Origin: Oceanobacillus oncorhynchi
GTDB lineage: Bacteria > Bacillota > Bacilli > Bacillales > Amphibacillaceae
Direction of reading: 5' to 3'
Assembly (NCBI RefSeq): GCF_000821065.1
Contig: NZ_CDGG01000001.1
Location: 1,612,001-1,676,000, forward strand
DNA: 64,000 bases
Shown piece by piece: positions 1 to 8,892 of this stretch (position 1 is its first letter; each line of letters starts with the position of its first letter). The translations under genes and the position numbers were made by a program. Below the pieces are notes generated by a model. It was not told the origin of the DNA and searched no databases. It saw only the letters and a list, made by a program, of their open reading frames with translations.

Positions 1-708
1 ATGGATTAATAATAGGATGAAAAATAAAGCCATTCCACCCAAAAATCCGCCCCAGCGTAAAACGTGTTCATCCTGAATTTCCTTTCCCAATGGTACAAGA
101 ACAACCTGTGCTGTCATCAGATTAAATGCTGCATAGGCAAAAGGAGAGCCTGCCCAAGAAAGGTTGTCCGATAACTGAACAGGTAGGAGTTTTTCTGCCA
201 GCAGATGCGGATGCTCGCCCGCGATAGAGCCTGCTACAAACAGGACGAAAAGAAGCATTAGTGGCACAATATAGGAGTTGATGGCAAATAATCCAATTAA
301 TCCTTTCATGACAACGATATAAGAGAGAATGAGTGTAAGGATCACTCCTAATTGAAATGGAAGACCGAGCTGTTCATGAAATACAGCGCCAGCCCCGGAA
401 AGCATGACAGAAGTGACGCCAATAACAACGAAGAAAATAAAAAGATTAATCACTTTGGCAATCTTTCTTCCAAAGAGATATTCATTTAAATCCTGGTAAG
501 AATAGGCCCCAATTCGGGCTGATATAATCATTATTTTAGTTCCAATCAGAATAAACAAGACTCCGCTGATTGCAATGCCGACGGTCCCTAAAGCTCCATA
601 GACACTAAAAAACGTAACAATTTCTTTCCCTGAAGAAAAGCCTGCCCCAATAACCGTTCCAACATATGTAGCTGCTAACAGCAATATAGAAATTTTTCGA
701 TTCCGCAT
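1..708 (-). CDS. YkvI-family membrane protein (APC-like), C-terminus cut by window edge
   Basis: Reading leftwards from ATG at 708 the frame stays open to base 1, so at least 236 residues are present and the C-terminus lies outside the window. The protein is almost all hydrophobic helices. It begins with a short basic stretch and then a helix containing YVGTVIGAGFSSGKEI, a glycine-rich first helix typical of YkvI-type members of the amino acid/polyamine/organocation transporter superfamily. A GAGGTGG ribosome site precedes the start. It is the last gene of a tight minus-strand trio (DUF2515, CBO0543, this one). A role as a small-solute transporter is inferred from fold only; no substrate can be named. 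Confidence 0.8.
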   Translation of the reverse strand, partial: MRNRKISILLLAATYVGTVIGAGFSSGKEIVTFFSVYGALGTVGIAISGVLFILIGTKIMIISARIGAYSYQDLNEYLFGRKIAKVINLFIFFVVIGVTSVMLSGAGAVFHEQLGLPFQLGVILTLILSYIVVMKGLIGLFAINSYIVPLMLLFVLFVAGSIAGEHPHLLAEKLLPVQLSDNLSWAGSPFAYAAFNLMTAQVVLVPLGKEIQDEHVLRWGGFLGGMALFFILLLIH

Positions 709-762
709 CACGCCACCTCCTCATCATTTCTATGATTAGGAGGACGAGTAAATACCAGCTTT

Positions 763-1227
763 TCAAATTTTCACCTGAAAAAACCGAAAAATTATCCAAA
801 CAATCATGAGGAAAAGCATATACCCGAAAAAGGAATAGGCATGATTCCAATCTGGATGAGGCATAAATCCTCCCAGCTTTTCAGCGGTTTTTTCGATAAA
901 AATGACCGCTGTACTAATCGTAAGAATCATTATGCACCGCGGAAGGGTCCTCATCCGATTGGCCAGGTACAAGAATAAAATGACGGAAACAGGAAGAATC
1001 AGCAGTGTAAAGGCAATATTGACTGTAAATATTTCTGGGAAAAGCCGCATAGGAAAGTGATACATGCCGATGCCGACAAAAAATAAATCTAAATAGGTCC
1101 CGACGATGGAAGAAAAGAGAGCTGCGATGACATACGCCTGCTGTTCTTTACTCCTGTCTGAGGAAGGTCGCCTTTTTTGCAATGATGATAAGCTCGATTT
1201 TTTCCATTGCTTTGCAGTATTTTTCAT
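763..1227 (-). CDS. CBO0543-family four-helix membrane protein
   Basis: The protein has 154 residues. The chosen ATG at 1227 has GGTGGGG about six bases upstream; an in-frame GTG at 1239 would add four residues but lies inside that ribosome site. A basic, soluble N-terminus of about 30 residues precedes at least four hydrophobic segments. The arrangement of a YLDLF segment, then FPMRLFPEIF, then a proline-containing helix matches the CBO0543 family of Bacilli and Clostridia, which has no known function. The 5' end overlaps the upstream DUF2515 gene by 80 bases in another frame, and the YkvI-like gene starts 54 bases downstream, so the three are probably co-transcribed. Confidence 0.75.
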   Translation of the reverse strand: MKNTAKQWKKSSLSSLQKRRPSSDRSKEQQAYVIAALFSSIVGTYLDLFFVGIGMYHFPMRLFPEIFTVNIAFTLLILPVSVILFLYLANRMRTLPRCIMILTISTAVIFIEKTAEKLGGFMPHPDWNHAYSFFGYMLFLMIVWIIFRFFQVKI

Positions 1228-2314
1228 GAATTTCCCCACCTGTATTTATTTCTTCTTCTACGAAATAATCAATCACACTTACATCGTTAAACCAGTCTCC
1301 TCTTTCAGCCGGGGAGTGGTTAACGTTTTTCCAAGCATATTTCAATGGAGGGCTATAGATTCGGGGAGCTCCTTTTCTGCGTTCACAATGCCTTGTTCTT
1401 CGCCGATAGACCGTACCCGGTGCAGATTCATTCACAGAATGAAACAAATCCTTCCAATAATCGGCTCGGGAGCCTGTATGCGGATGCTTCCCTGCCCATA
1501 GCAGAATATCTTTTAAGACAGATTTCTGTTGAAAAAGGATGGCATATAAACGTTTCCCCAGCATAATCCGCTCATGGAGAGAGCCGAAATGGTGCAGGGT
1601 ATCACCGATTAATGCGGGCTTCTTTTCTATTTTTCCAAGGTGATAATGCGGGAAAATAACATGGTTAAAGCGTAAAAAATCATACAGCTTAAAACCCAAT
1701 GTATCTAATACCGTTTCTTTAAAATGTGGGTGATGCACCACTCTTTTTTCTAAATAGCTTTGTTCATTAATAATGGTTGCGATGGCTAACAGATAACGGT
1801 CACCATGCTCCCAAAAATGATTCCATACCACTTCCATAAATACAGAGACATTCAAGAAAGGAAGAAGGTGAAAAAGATTTTGATTCATTCTTACACTTTG
1901 CTGATACAGCAATAATTGCGGATAAACATCCTGGAATATTAACCAATTTCCCCGTTCTAAAAATAAATAGAAGTTTTTTTGTTCTTTTTCGGATAACAAA
2001 CGCGATAGGAGGTCGCCTTTCAAATCAGTCATGTTCCAACCGCCGTTGCGTGATACCATATGCCCTAATAAAGCCCAATGGATTTCTGGGTGCTGCATAT
2101 AAAAATCGAAGTAGGCTTGTGTCCGGGTGACATTATTTTTATTCCATTTAATTGTCAGTTGATGAATGCGTTGAATGAATACCTGCTCTCTTTTAGGAAG
2201 CATGGATACGGATAGGCCGTTTGCTTTTGGATTCCTTATATTCTTCAGTTCTTTTTTTATCTCAAGAACAGACTTTTCATACACTTTTCTTTTTTTGAAA
2301 CAGCCAATTGTCAT
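1148..2314 (-). CDS. yppC: DUF2515 family protein (YppC-like)
   Basis: The protein has 388 residues and starts at ATG 2314, with GGAGGAGA just upstream. The open frame runs further 5', to 2746, but that extension lies opposite sqhC and has no ribosome site. The sequence is soluble and rich in His, Trp and Phe, with blocks such as HPEIHWALLGHMVSRNGGWNMTD and a HFGSLHERIMLG segment, the pattern of the DUF2515/YppC family of spore-formers. No function is known for the family. It faces sqhC across an 84-base divergent promoter region. The last 80 bases overlap the next gene, which is unusually long for bacteria, so the C-terminal part may be lineage-specific. Confidence 0.8.
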   Translation of the reverse strand: MTIGCFKKRKVYEKSVLEIKKELKNIRNPKANGLSVSMLPKREQVFIQRIHQLTIKWNKNNVTRTQAYFDFYMQHPEIHWALLGHMVSRNGGWNMTDLKGDLLSRLLSEKEQKNFYLFLERGNWLIFQDVYPQLLLYQQSVRMNQNLFHLLPFLNVSVFMEVVWNHFWEHGDRYLLAIATIINEQSYLEKRVVHHPHFKETVLDTLGFKLYDFLRFNHVIFPHYHLGKIEKKPALIGDTLHHFGSLHERIMLGKRLYAILFQQKSVLKDILLWAGKHPHTGSRADYWKDLFHSVNESAPGTVYRRRTRHCERRKGAPRIYSPPLKYAWKNVNHSPAERGDWFNDVSVIDYFVEEEINTGGEIHEKYCKAMEKIELIIIAKKATFLRQE

Positions 2315-2398
2315 CCAGTCTCCTCCCTCTCTAAGGAATATGCTTACACGGTGTCTCATATGTATAGGAAAAACGGTTCTTATAAGAGAGGTTTTCTG

Positions 2399-4273
2399 AT
2401 GAAGGAAAAGATAGATGTAGAAATCAATCGTCTGGTTGACAGGCTTACAAAAGAACAAGAGCACGATGGTTCCTGGGCGTATCCCTTTGAAACAGGGATT
2501 TCCACAGATTGTTATATGATTATCCTCTTGCGTACATTGGAAATGGATGATGAGGACCTTATCGATGCGCTGGTAAGCAGGATCCTTCGTAAACAAGGGA
2601 AAAATGGCGCCTGGAAAATATTCCACGATGAAGTGGAAGGGAACCTCACAGCAACGGTAGAGGCCTGTTATGCGCTCCTTTATTCCGGCCGCCGAAAAGA
2701 GGAGGACCGGGAGATACGTTTGGCCACAAAGTTTATCCAGCGGCATGGGGGCTTAAAAGAAATCAATATGTTTGCAAAGGTCATGTTAGCTCTGACAGGG
2801 CAGTATAAATGGCCGCGTTATCTTCCTGTTCCAGTTAAATTCATTCTTTTTCCAGTTTCTTTTCCACTTAATCTATTTGACTTATCGTTATATGCACGGT
2901 CCAATTTGGTTCCTATATTAATTACGGCGGATTATAAATTCAGCCGAAAGACAAAGCGTTCGCCTGATTTGTCCGATTTATTTTTACAACGGGAAGATGA
3001 CGGCGATTGGGAAACGGAGTTAAACGATTGGCGCTCCTTTCAAACCCCTTTCGGGCGGGAGATTAGCAGTCTGATAGGAAAGCCGGAACAGCTCCATGAA
3101 TTAGCCTTGCAGCGTGCAGAGGAGTATATGCTGAATCGAAGGGAATCAGACGGGACATTTTACAGCTATTTCAGTGCAACATTTTTGATGATATTTGCTC
3201 TGATGGCCAGGGGCTATTCGAAAAAGGATCCGATTATTATCAAGGCAGTAGAGGGACTAAAAGCTTTTCAAACCAGCATTGGAAAACAAACGCACATGCA
3301 GTATACGACAGCAAACGTCTGGAATACGGCTTTAATCAGCCATGCTTTGCAAAAGGCTGGTGTATCCCCCTCTGCCACGGTAATTAAGAAGGCAAATCAG
3401 TATTTACTTGGGAGACAACAGATGAAGTACGGCGATTGGAGCATCCATAACCAGGATGTGACACCGGGCGGATGGGGTTTCTCTCATATCAATACGTTCA
3501 ATCCTGATCTGGACGATACAACAGCTGCGTTGAGGTCTATTCGTTCCTTTGCCCGTCACACCCCCGTCTATCGACAAGCCTGGGACCGTGGAATTCAGTG
3601 GGCAGTCTCCATGCAGAATGATGATGGCGGCTGGCCGGCCTTTGAGAAGAATGTAGATAATACATTGCTTTCCTGGCTGCCGATTGAAGGGGGAGGATCG
3701 ATGCTGCTGGATCCATCAACGGCAGATTTAACAGGGAGGACATTGGAGTTCTTTGGAAATGACACGCATACAGATACGTATCAGCCTTTTATAAAACGCG
3801 GCATGAAGTGGCTTCTGCAAAATCAGGAAAAGGATGGATCCTGGTATGGCAGATGGGGGATTTGTTATATCTACGGAACCTGGTCGGCGATTACAGGATT
3901 AGCAGCGGTTAAAACACGCAGCAATCATCCGCAGATGCAAAAAGCGATCCAATGGTTATACGCCATTCAAAATCAGGATGGCGGCTGGGGAGAGTCGTGT
4001 AAAAGTGATATAGAGAAAAAATATGTCCCGCTCAAGGAAAGCACGCGTACACATACCGCCTGGGCGTTAGATGCACTGATTGCTGCAGAAGGAAAAGCAA
4101 CGCCGGAAATCAAGCGGGGTATTGCGTATTTGCTGGAGACGGCGGAAAAAGTGGATTGGACAACAGCCTATCCGAAGGGGCAGGGGCTTCCTGGAGGGTT
4201 TTATATTCATTACCATAGCTATGAATATTTGTTTCCGTTGCTTGCTTTGGCGAATTATCGGGAGAAGTTTTGA
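2399..4273 (+). CDS. sqhC: Squalene-hopene cyclase family terpenoid cyclase
   Basis: The protein has 624 residues, normal for the family. The start at ATG 2399 follows an AGAGAGG ribosome site; an upstream in-frame start at 2351 lacks one. Class II triterpene cyclases protonate a linear isoprenoid with a DxDD motif, seen here as D370-L-D372-D373, and carry repeated QW motifs, seen as QNDDGGW, QNQEKDGSW and QNQDGGW in the C-terminal half. The N-terminal barrel includes the HDGSW and NLTATVEA segments. In Bacillus the homologue makes sesquarterpenes such as sporulenes from tetraprenyl-beta-curcumene; hopanoid formation from squalene is the alternative and cannot be decided here. It probably acts as a monotopic membrane enzyme. 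A strong terminator follows. Confidence 0.95.
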   Translation: MKEKIDVEINRLVDRLTKEQEHDGSWAYPFETGISTDCYMIILLRTLEMDDEDLIDALVSRILRKQGKNGAWKIFHDEVEGNLTATVEACYALLYSGRRKEEDREIRLATKFIQRHGGLKEINMFAKVMLALTGQYKWPRYLPVPVKFILFPVSFPLNLFDLSLYARSNLVPILITADYKFSRKTKRSPDLSDLFLQREDDGDWETELNDWRSFQTPFGREISSLIGKPEQLHELALQRAEEYMLNRRESDGTFYSYFSATFLMIFALMARGYSKKDPIIIKAVEGLKAFQTSIGKQTHMQYTTANVWNTALISHALQKAGVSPSATVIKKANQYLLGRQQMKYGDWSIHNQDVTPGGWGFSHINTFNPDLDDTTAALRSIRSFARHTPVYRQAWDRGIQWAVSMQNDDGGWPAFEKNVDNTLLSWLPIEGGGSMLLDPSTADLTGRTLEFFGNDTHTDTYQPFIKRGMKWLLQNQEKDGSWYGRWGICYIYGTWSAITGLAAVKTRSNHPQMQKAIQWLYAIQNQDGGWGESCKSDIEKKYVPLKESTRTHTAWALDALIAAEGKATPEIKRGIAYLLETAEKVDWTTAYPKGQGLPGGFYIHYHSYEYLFPLLALANYREKF

Positions 4274-4329
4274 TAAAAGGAGGATGTTTGAAAAACGTGG
4301 CTGCTTTTTGAACACATACTAAAAAATTA

Positions 4330-4364
4330 CCCGGCATGCTCGGATAAAGCATGCCGGGCAATTT
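4330..4364 (+). terminator. Rho-independent terminator of sqhC
   Basis: An 11-bp perfect GC-rich stem (4330-4340 with 4348-4358) with a 7-base loop is followed by CAATTTT. It lies 57 bases after the sqhC stop. The remaining ~275 bases up to the next gene hold only a six-codon reading frame at 4549 behind a GGAGG, and no recognisable gene. Confidence 0.85.
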
Positions 4365-4639
4365 TGCTGGTTTAAAAATGCACAAGCAAAATAGGCAAGG
4401 GTATTGATAGAAACAGATCCGTTCTATAAAGATTTTTTATTAGTTAGAAAAGGGAGTATGAGGTTATCTTTTAATAAGTATTTACATCAATAAGCAATTT
4501 CGTGTAACGTGAATGTATGGAAATAGTTGAAATGAATGATGGAGGATTATGAAAAAAATTCTTATGTGATCGAGCAGTTACGTTTAATTAAGAGATAATA
4601 GGCGCTATCGTAATAAAACCTATAAAGGTGGGAGATACA

Positions 4640-5680
4640 TTGATCGATGAATTAAAAGGAACCCTTAATCATGCTGGGGAAGAGGAAGTGAAGTCCCTTT
4701 TATTTCAAACCTTTTTTCGAATCCATATGCTTGAAGAATTAGACCAATATACGGAGGAGCAGTTTGTAGCAGACTTGAAGAAAACATACCATGATTTTCT
4801 AAATGTCAAAAGAGGCCAAACAAAAATAAAAAATAGTACCAATGATAAAGTTGTGCATATCCTCTTTGATGATTCCGCGGCTGGAAGCTTGAAATGGGTA
4901 TTAAAAGAAATGGGATTACAAGATGAAGAAATGGTTATCTCCTTTTCAGATGTCTTTTCAATCGGCCCAATTTGGCAGTTGCATAATCAAGCGGGACTTG
5001 ACTACAGGGAGGAATGGCTAAAAAACCATCTTCTCCTGGATGATGATTATCTAGATGAATACCGACATCATTTCAACCGTACACTCTCCATGATAAGTGC
5101 TATCCCTGAAACGGCGTCTATTATCATTTGGACTGGGGAAAACGCTCATGAACAGATTGCTTTAAGCTATGTTCTGTATTTATTGAGAGATAAAAGGAAT
5201 GATATAACCGCTATAAACACAACGAAACAGTATAAAAAACAATTCAATATTCCAGAAAAGGATAATTATCCGTTGCACACCGGGGAAATCATGTCTGAAA
5301 AGCTGCAGTTGATTTATCAAAATAGCAGTAAGACACCTGCTTTAAGCAAAGAGCAGCGGGAAAAATTCGAGCAGAAATGGCAAGCATTAGCTGCTACACA
5401 AGAAGCTCTGAGGATATGGGAAAATAGAGATATAAAAAGTGTAGATGAAAGCTATTATGACGACTTGATAATCAACAAAGCAAAAATGCTGCATCAGGAG
5501 CAAAAGAATACGGAATTCATCCTATCAGCACGTCTTATTGGCGAGGTGATCTGCTATTTAGATCAATATATTAGCGATGTGTTTGTGGAGTATAGCGTAA
5601 GACGTTTAATTTTGAAGGGCGTTTTTGAAATAAAAGGTGTTCCCAAAGCAATGCGGTTTTACAGTGTGAAACTCAAATGA
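4640..5680 (+). CDS. DUF1835 / DUF3658 domain protein
   Basis: I prefer the TTG start at 4640, six bases after GGTGGGAG, giving 346 residues; the GTG at 4628 lies inside the ribosome site. After an N-terminal region of about 60 residues comes VHILFDDSAAGSLKWVL, then ISFSDVFSIGPIWQL and a YREEWL segment, the signature of DUF1835. The C-terminal part, with EKWQALAATQEALRIW, fits DUF3658. The family is common in Bacilli and has no assigned activity. It is first in a run of small poorly characterised genes. There is no signal peptide or membrane segment, so it is cytoplasmic. Confidence 0.8.
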   Translation: MIDELKGTLNHAGEEEVKSLLFQTFFRIHMLEELDQYTEEQFVADLKKTYHDFLNVKRGQTKIKNSTNDKVVHILFDDSAAGSLKWVLKEMGLQDEEMVISFSDVFSIGPIWQLHNQAGLDYREEWLKNHLLLDDDYLDEYRHHFNRTLSMISAIPETASIIIWTGENAHEQIALSYVLYLLRDKRNDITAINTTKQYKKQFNIPEKDNYPLHTGEIMSEKLQLIYQNSSKTPALSKEQREKFEQKWQALAATQEALRIWENRDIKSVDESYYDDLIINKAKMLHQEQKNTEFILSARLIGEVICYLDQYISDVFVEYSVRRLILKGVFEIKGVPKAMRFYSVKLK

Positions 5681-5707
5681 ATTACGAAGCGTCAGGAGTA
5701 AATACAT

Positions 5708-6466
5708 ATGGAAAATAATTTAGAAAGCCTCTTTCTAAGAAAGCTAAGCGCAACCTTTGTGACCACCATCTTTCTATCGGCATTGTTTATTGTTATTCAT
5801 TTTATAAATGGGTTTGAATCTGCATACCATCGCGGAAATCAATTCATGGGCTGGTTTACCGTTTATGCCCTGTATATTGGGATGATTATCCTGATTTATG
5901 GAAACGCGGTGGCAATAGCAATAGAATATTTGCAAAGTAAGTGGTTTCGTCAACATGACTGGCTGTATGTGTTGATTCTCGGCTTTTTCGGACTGGCTAA
6001 TGGCGTCATCTTTCAAGATGGAATGGCTGCCTTATACGGAATGCCAGCCGCCATCATCTATGGGATGTTTGATAAGTGGCTAGACAGAAGAAAGAGGAAG
6101 AAAAAGAGCGTTAAACCTTTTTGGATTATCCCAATCGCTTGCCTTGGAATAAGCTGGGGTTATTTAGAAGTAACCTCTCCGCCTATGCCCCCATTTACCA
6201 AAGAAGATGCGGTTGATTTTGCAACTTCTGGTGAAGGAACGTTAACAGATGACTTCCCTGACAATATTGGACAATGGGAAGGTACAGTGGAAGGCTATCA
6301 CATTACAAAGGAAACAGATGCAGAAGAAATTGGGGATGAAACGTATATTGTCACCTTTACAGAACACTGGAAAAAGGGGAGGGAATCAGGTACTTGGACA
6401 GCTTCTTATGAAGTTGACAGGCAAAGCATGACTACAGTTAACATAGAGGGAAAGAGGCCGTCATAG
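5708..6466 (+). CDS. Hypothetical membrane protein with soluble C-terminal domain
   Basis: The protein has 252 residues. Three to four hydrophobic helices occupy the first ~120 residues, a very basic stretch (RRKRKKKSVK) precedes one more helix, and an acidic ~85-residue tail follows, containing EGTLTDDFPD and VTFTEHWKKG. By the positive-inside rule the tail should be outside the cell. It starts 27 bases after the DUF1835 stop and is probably in the same transcript. I do not recognise the family, and no catalytic motif is visible. Confidence 0.7.
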   Translation: MENNLESLFLRKLSATFVTTIFLSALFIVIHFINGFESAYHRGNQFMGWFTVYALYIGMIILIYGNAVAIAIEYLQSKWFRQHDWLYVLILGFFGLANGVIFQDGMAALYGMPAAIIYGMFDKWLDRRKRKKKSVKPFWIIPIACLGISWGYLEVTSPPMPPFTKEDAVDFATSGEGTLTDDFPDNIGQWEGTVEGYHITKETDAEEIGDETYIVTFTEHWKKGRESGTWTASYEVDRQSMTTVNIEGKRPS

Positions 6467-6568
6467 GATGGGATGCATTAATAGGATTTTAGGAGAACGT
6501 GATGACAATAATAAAGTGTGGTGTGTTGTTGGCAGCTGATGTGCTGATTATTTTAGAGGGGAGGATCA

Positions 6569-6733
6569 ATGATGGATAACCAATATTTTGTAGGATGGGG
6601 CACACTGGCATTGATAAATGCCGGACTTGCACAGGGAAAGAATCGGACAGGGTTAAATTGGTTCTTGCTTTCCCTTGTATTAGGCCCGATAGCAACATTA
6701 ATTTTGTTATTTGTTGAGAAGCGAATGCAATGA
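6569..6733 (+). CDS. Small two-helix membrane protein (54 aa)
   Basis: This short frame starts at ATG 6569 (a second ATG follows directly) behind a GAGGGGAGG ribosome site. The peptide has an N-terminal hydrophobic segment, a loop GKNRTGLNWF, and a second segment LSLVLGPIATLILLFVEKR. A charged loop followed by WF and LGPxA is a pattern I know from many small bacterial membrane proteins of unknown function. The good ribosome site and membrane-like composition make it a likely real gene. Confidence 0.65.
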   Translation: MMDNQYFVGWGTLALINAGLAQGKNRTGLNWFLLSLVLGPIATLILLFVEKRMQ

Positions 6734-6862
6734 ATACGATAATACGCAGGAAGACTTCTAAGCAAGACACCAATAGAAGCACCTTGGAGTTTCTAAAGGA
6801 TGAAAATAAATGCGGATCATTTTTCTTAACCAAAGGACGCCATAGAGAGGAGCGGCTTCATT

Positions 6863-7066
6863 ATGTATAATAATAAAGATAAAAAATTCCATTGTGATCA
6901 TTGCGATAAAATCATAGAAACAGGTGAAAAGTGCTGGATAAAGTGGAATTTCCCTCCCAGCCATTTGAAGACGCAAACAATGCCTAGAAAAAGTTTTGAG
7001 TGGGAGAACGTTCCTGTGATTTGCAGTGAATGTTCGAATAAGGATATTAAAATGTCAGATTATTAA
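6863..7066 (+). CDS. Small zinc-ribbon-like protein (67 aa)
   Basis: The protein has two CxxC pairs: FHCDHCDKII near residue 10 and VICSECSNK near residue 55, with another Cys (EKCWIKW) between. This spacing suggests one structural zinc site of the treble-clef or ribbon kind. A GAGAGGAG ribosome site is 11 bases upstream. There is no membrane segment. Function is unknown; small proteins of this kind often bind nucleic acid or a protein partner. Confidence 0.65.
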   Translation: MYNNKDKKFHCDHCDKIIETGEKCWIKWNFPPSHLKTQTMPRKSFEWENVPVICSECSNKDIKMSDY

Positions 7067-7111
7067 TCTATATCTTTGATAGGCTATTATTAATTAAATG
7101 ACTTTACTTCA

Positions 7112-7462
7112 ATGAGCCAAGATTATTTAATTGAAAATAATTATGATAGCACAATTAAACGCAGGTTTTCGTATAGTTCTCATTTTTCATACAAGCATCA
7201 AGCAGCTGCATATGCTAATCAAATTCCTTTGAACAATCAAATTAAAGGACCTGCAGAAGAAGAGAAATGTTTAACTATACTATACAATTATATGGACGAA
7301 GCAATTCAAAATAGTCAAGTTGTTGAGTATTTTACATCTTGGAATGGCGAAGAAGATTTAGCTCTTTTTAAAAAGAGGAGTATTCATTGTCTGGACATAA
7401 AAAATCCGTATGACTTAGTCATAGAAGATCGGGAGCTTTGGGAAATATTGCTTTGGAACTGA
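7112..7462 (+). CDS. Hypothetical soluble protein
   Basis: The protein has 116 residues, is acidic at its C-terminus and rich in Tyr, Asn and Trp, with no membrane segment and no recognised motif. The ribosome binding site is poor: only TTTACTTCA lies just before the ATG. The start is therefore uncertain, and this could be the remnant of a longer gene. I infer a real gene from the full-length open frame and its place in a same-strand run. Confidence 0.45.
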   Translation: MSQDYLIENNYDSTIKRRFSYSSHFSYKHQAAAYANQIPLNNQIKGPAEEEKCLTILYNYMDEAIQNSQVVEYFTSWNGEEDLALFKKRSIHCLDIKNPYDLVIEDRELWEILLWN

Positions 7463-7510
7463 AATAAGTGAGCATACCATACTATTCTTTAGTAAAGGCG
7501 GGTATATCTA

Positions 7511-8056
7511 ATGAAGAAGTTATTCCTTTTTATGCTGCTTACGCTTTCTCTATACGCGTGCAGTCAACCGGAAACAAATGAACCCGAACCTGAAACGACT
7601 CCCGTTGATTCGGTTGCCAATATGCCGGAAAGTATGCCGGATGACTTTGATTTTTCCATCCAGTTTGGTGTGGGCAAAAATAATGAGATTAACACTTTCG
7701 AAGGCACAGTGACGAAGGATTTAATAGAAAATGGTACAGCAACTGCAGAAATCAGCTTAACAGAGGAAGAAATGAACCAAATTTATGAAAAAATGAAAGA
7801 AATCAATATAAAAGAACCAAAAGAGTTTACTCCAGAACCCGTCGACGGAACGATTTGCAGTGTAGAACCACATGAAGAGGATGCGTGGGAAATTATCGTC
7901 AACGGAGAAACAATAACACATTCTGTTTCTGGAGCTTACTGTGAACCGACTGAAGATACAAAGGAATTTATCGGATTACGCGATGATGTATTTAGCGTTG
8001 TTAAGGAAAAGGATGCGTATAAAGCGTTACCTGATGCTAAGGGCGGTTATGAATAA
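7511..8056 (+). CDS. Putative lipoprotein
   Basis: The protein has 181 residues. The N-terminus MKKLFLF plus a hydrophobic stretch ends in LSLYAC, a lipobox with Cys17 as the likely lipidated residue, followed by an acidic Pro/Glu/Thr linker. The mature domain contains two cysteines (GTICSVEPHEEDAW and SGAYCEPTE) that may form a disulfide, and a repeated EEEMNQIYEKMKEI helix. It should be anchored on the outer face of the membrane. The ribosome site is AAAGGCGGG. The family is not recognised; a similar layout occurs in many Bacillus surface lipoproteins of unknown role. Confidence 0.7.
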   Translation: MKKLFLFMLLTLSLYACSQPETNEPEPETTPVDSVANMPESMPDDFDFSIQFGVGKNNEINTFEGTVTKDLIENGTATAEISLTEEEMNQIYEKMKEINIKEPKEFTPEPVDGTICSVEPHEEDAWEIIVNGETITHSVSGAYCEPTEDTKEFIGLRDDVFSVVKEKDAYKALPDAKGGYE

Positions 8057-8166
8057 AAGATTATCAATGTTTTATACATGAAGTAATAAAATGGCGAGTG
8101 GACTTATTCCATATATCAAGACGGAAGCCCCGTCTCCCATTTGAAAAATGAAAAGAGGAACCAGCT

Positions 8167-8481
8167 ATGATCGGTTTACTTAATATAGGCAGTCTTCTGC
8201 TTGGACTCGTTGCGTGGATACTTCCTGTTATTATTCTCACAAGATATGATAAAAACAATCCAAAGAATTGGGCTGCGTTTTCCCTTGCGAGCATGAGTGC
8301 TTGTGCTATTTCGTTATGTTTTCAGTTAGCTTATAACTATCATTTAGTAAAAATAGAGGATTGGATTGCTCTGATGGATACAGCAGGTGCTGTTGTTTCT
8401 GCCGCAGCGGTTCTGCTTATCGTTACCATCCTATTAAATGCTATTACTATATTTGTATATCGGGACAAAGCAGCAAAATAG
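8167..8481 (+). CDS. Small multi-helix membrane protein
   Basis: The protein has 104 residues, starts behind AAGAGGAACC and has three hydrophobic segments (residues ~4-24, 36-56 and 72-95), with basic residues at the first loop (TRYDKNNPKNW) and at the C-terminus (YRDKAAK). No motif is recognised. The stop is followed within 65 bases by the next small gene, suggesting one transcript. Confidence 0.6.
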   Translation: MIGLLNIGSLLLGLVAWILPVIILTRYDKNNPKNWAAFSLASMSACAISLCFQLAYNYHLVKIEDWIALMDTAGAVVSAAAVLLIVTILLNAITIFVYRDKAAK

Positions 8482-8545
8482 GGGAATAAATGTGTTAGAA
8501 AGCGATGGAAGAAAGGGACAAAATGAGGGGAAGGAAGAGAGATAC

Positions 8546-8779
8546 ATGCGGTTATATGATAAACCGGTAACAGCGTATTTACATAATGATTTAACGGCTT
8601 TTGAATCGGAGGAAAATGACAAACAGCTTGCTTATCTTTTTGAAAAAGGCTATGTAACTGTTCTTGGGGAGTTCGAGTCTGATAAATATGTTGGTGGAAA
8701 AGCCTGTATTATTTTTAATCAGGAGGATGTTATATCGGTTGATAGAGGGATGCTGCGCTTTGTTGATGGGGAAAGTTGA
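8546..8779 (+). CDS. Small hypothetical soluble protein (77 aa)
   Basis: I chose ATG 8546 behind GGAAGGAAGAGAG. An in-frame GTG at 8492, eight bases after GGGG, would add 18 polar residues and cannot be excluded. The protein is acidic, with segments YLFEKGYVTVLGEF and VISVDRGMLRF that suggest a small beta-rich fold. No family is recognised. It is the last gene before the riboswitch region. Confidence 0.5.
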   Translation: MRLYDKPVTAYLHNDLTAFESEENDKQLAYLFEKGYVTVLGEFESDKYVGGKACIIFNQEDVISVDRGMLRFVDGES

Positions 8780-8892
8780 CGTATGTAAAAATGTTGCATC
8801 AATTTCTTCTTTTTGATATGGTTTTTTAAATGAAAGCTTTTATGGCAGAAAAAAAACGTCTATTATGATAAGAAATTACGTTGAAAAAAATG

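Noticed and set aside
1106..1566. Plus-strand open frames opposite CBO0543 and DUF2515
   Set aside because: They are antisense shadows of the two minus-strand genes with good starts.
4549..4569. Six-codon frame behind GGAGG, considered as a leader peptide
   Set aside because: It is too short to judge, is followed by another ~70 bases with no hairpin, and no regulated gene type follows.
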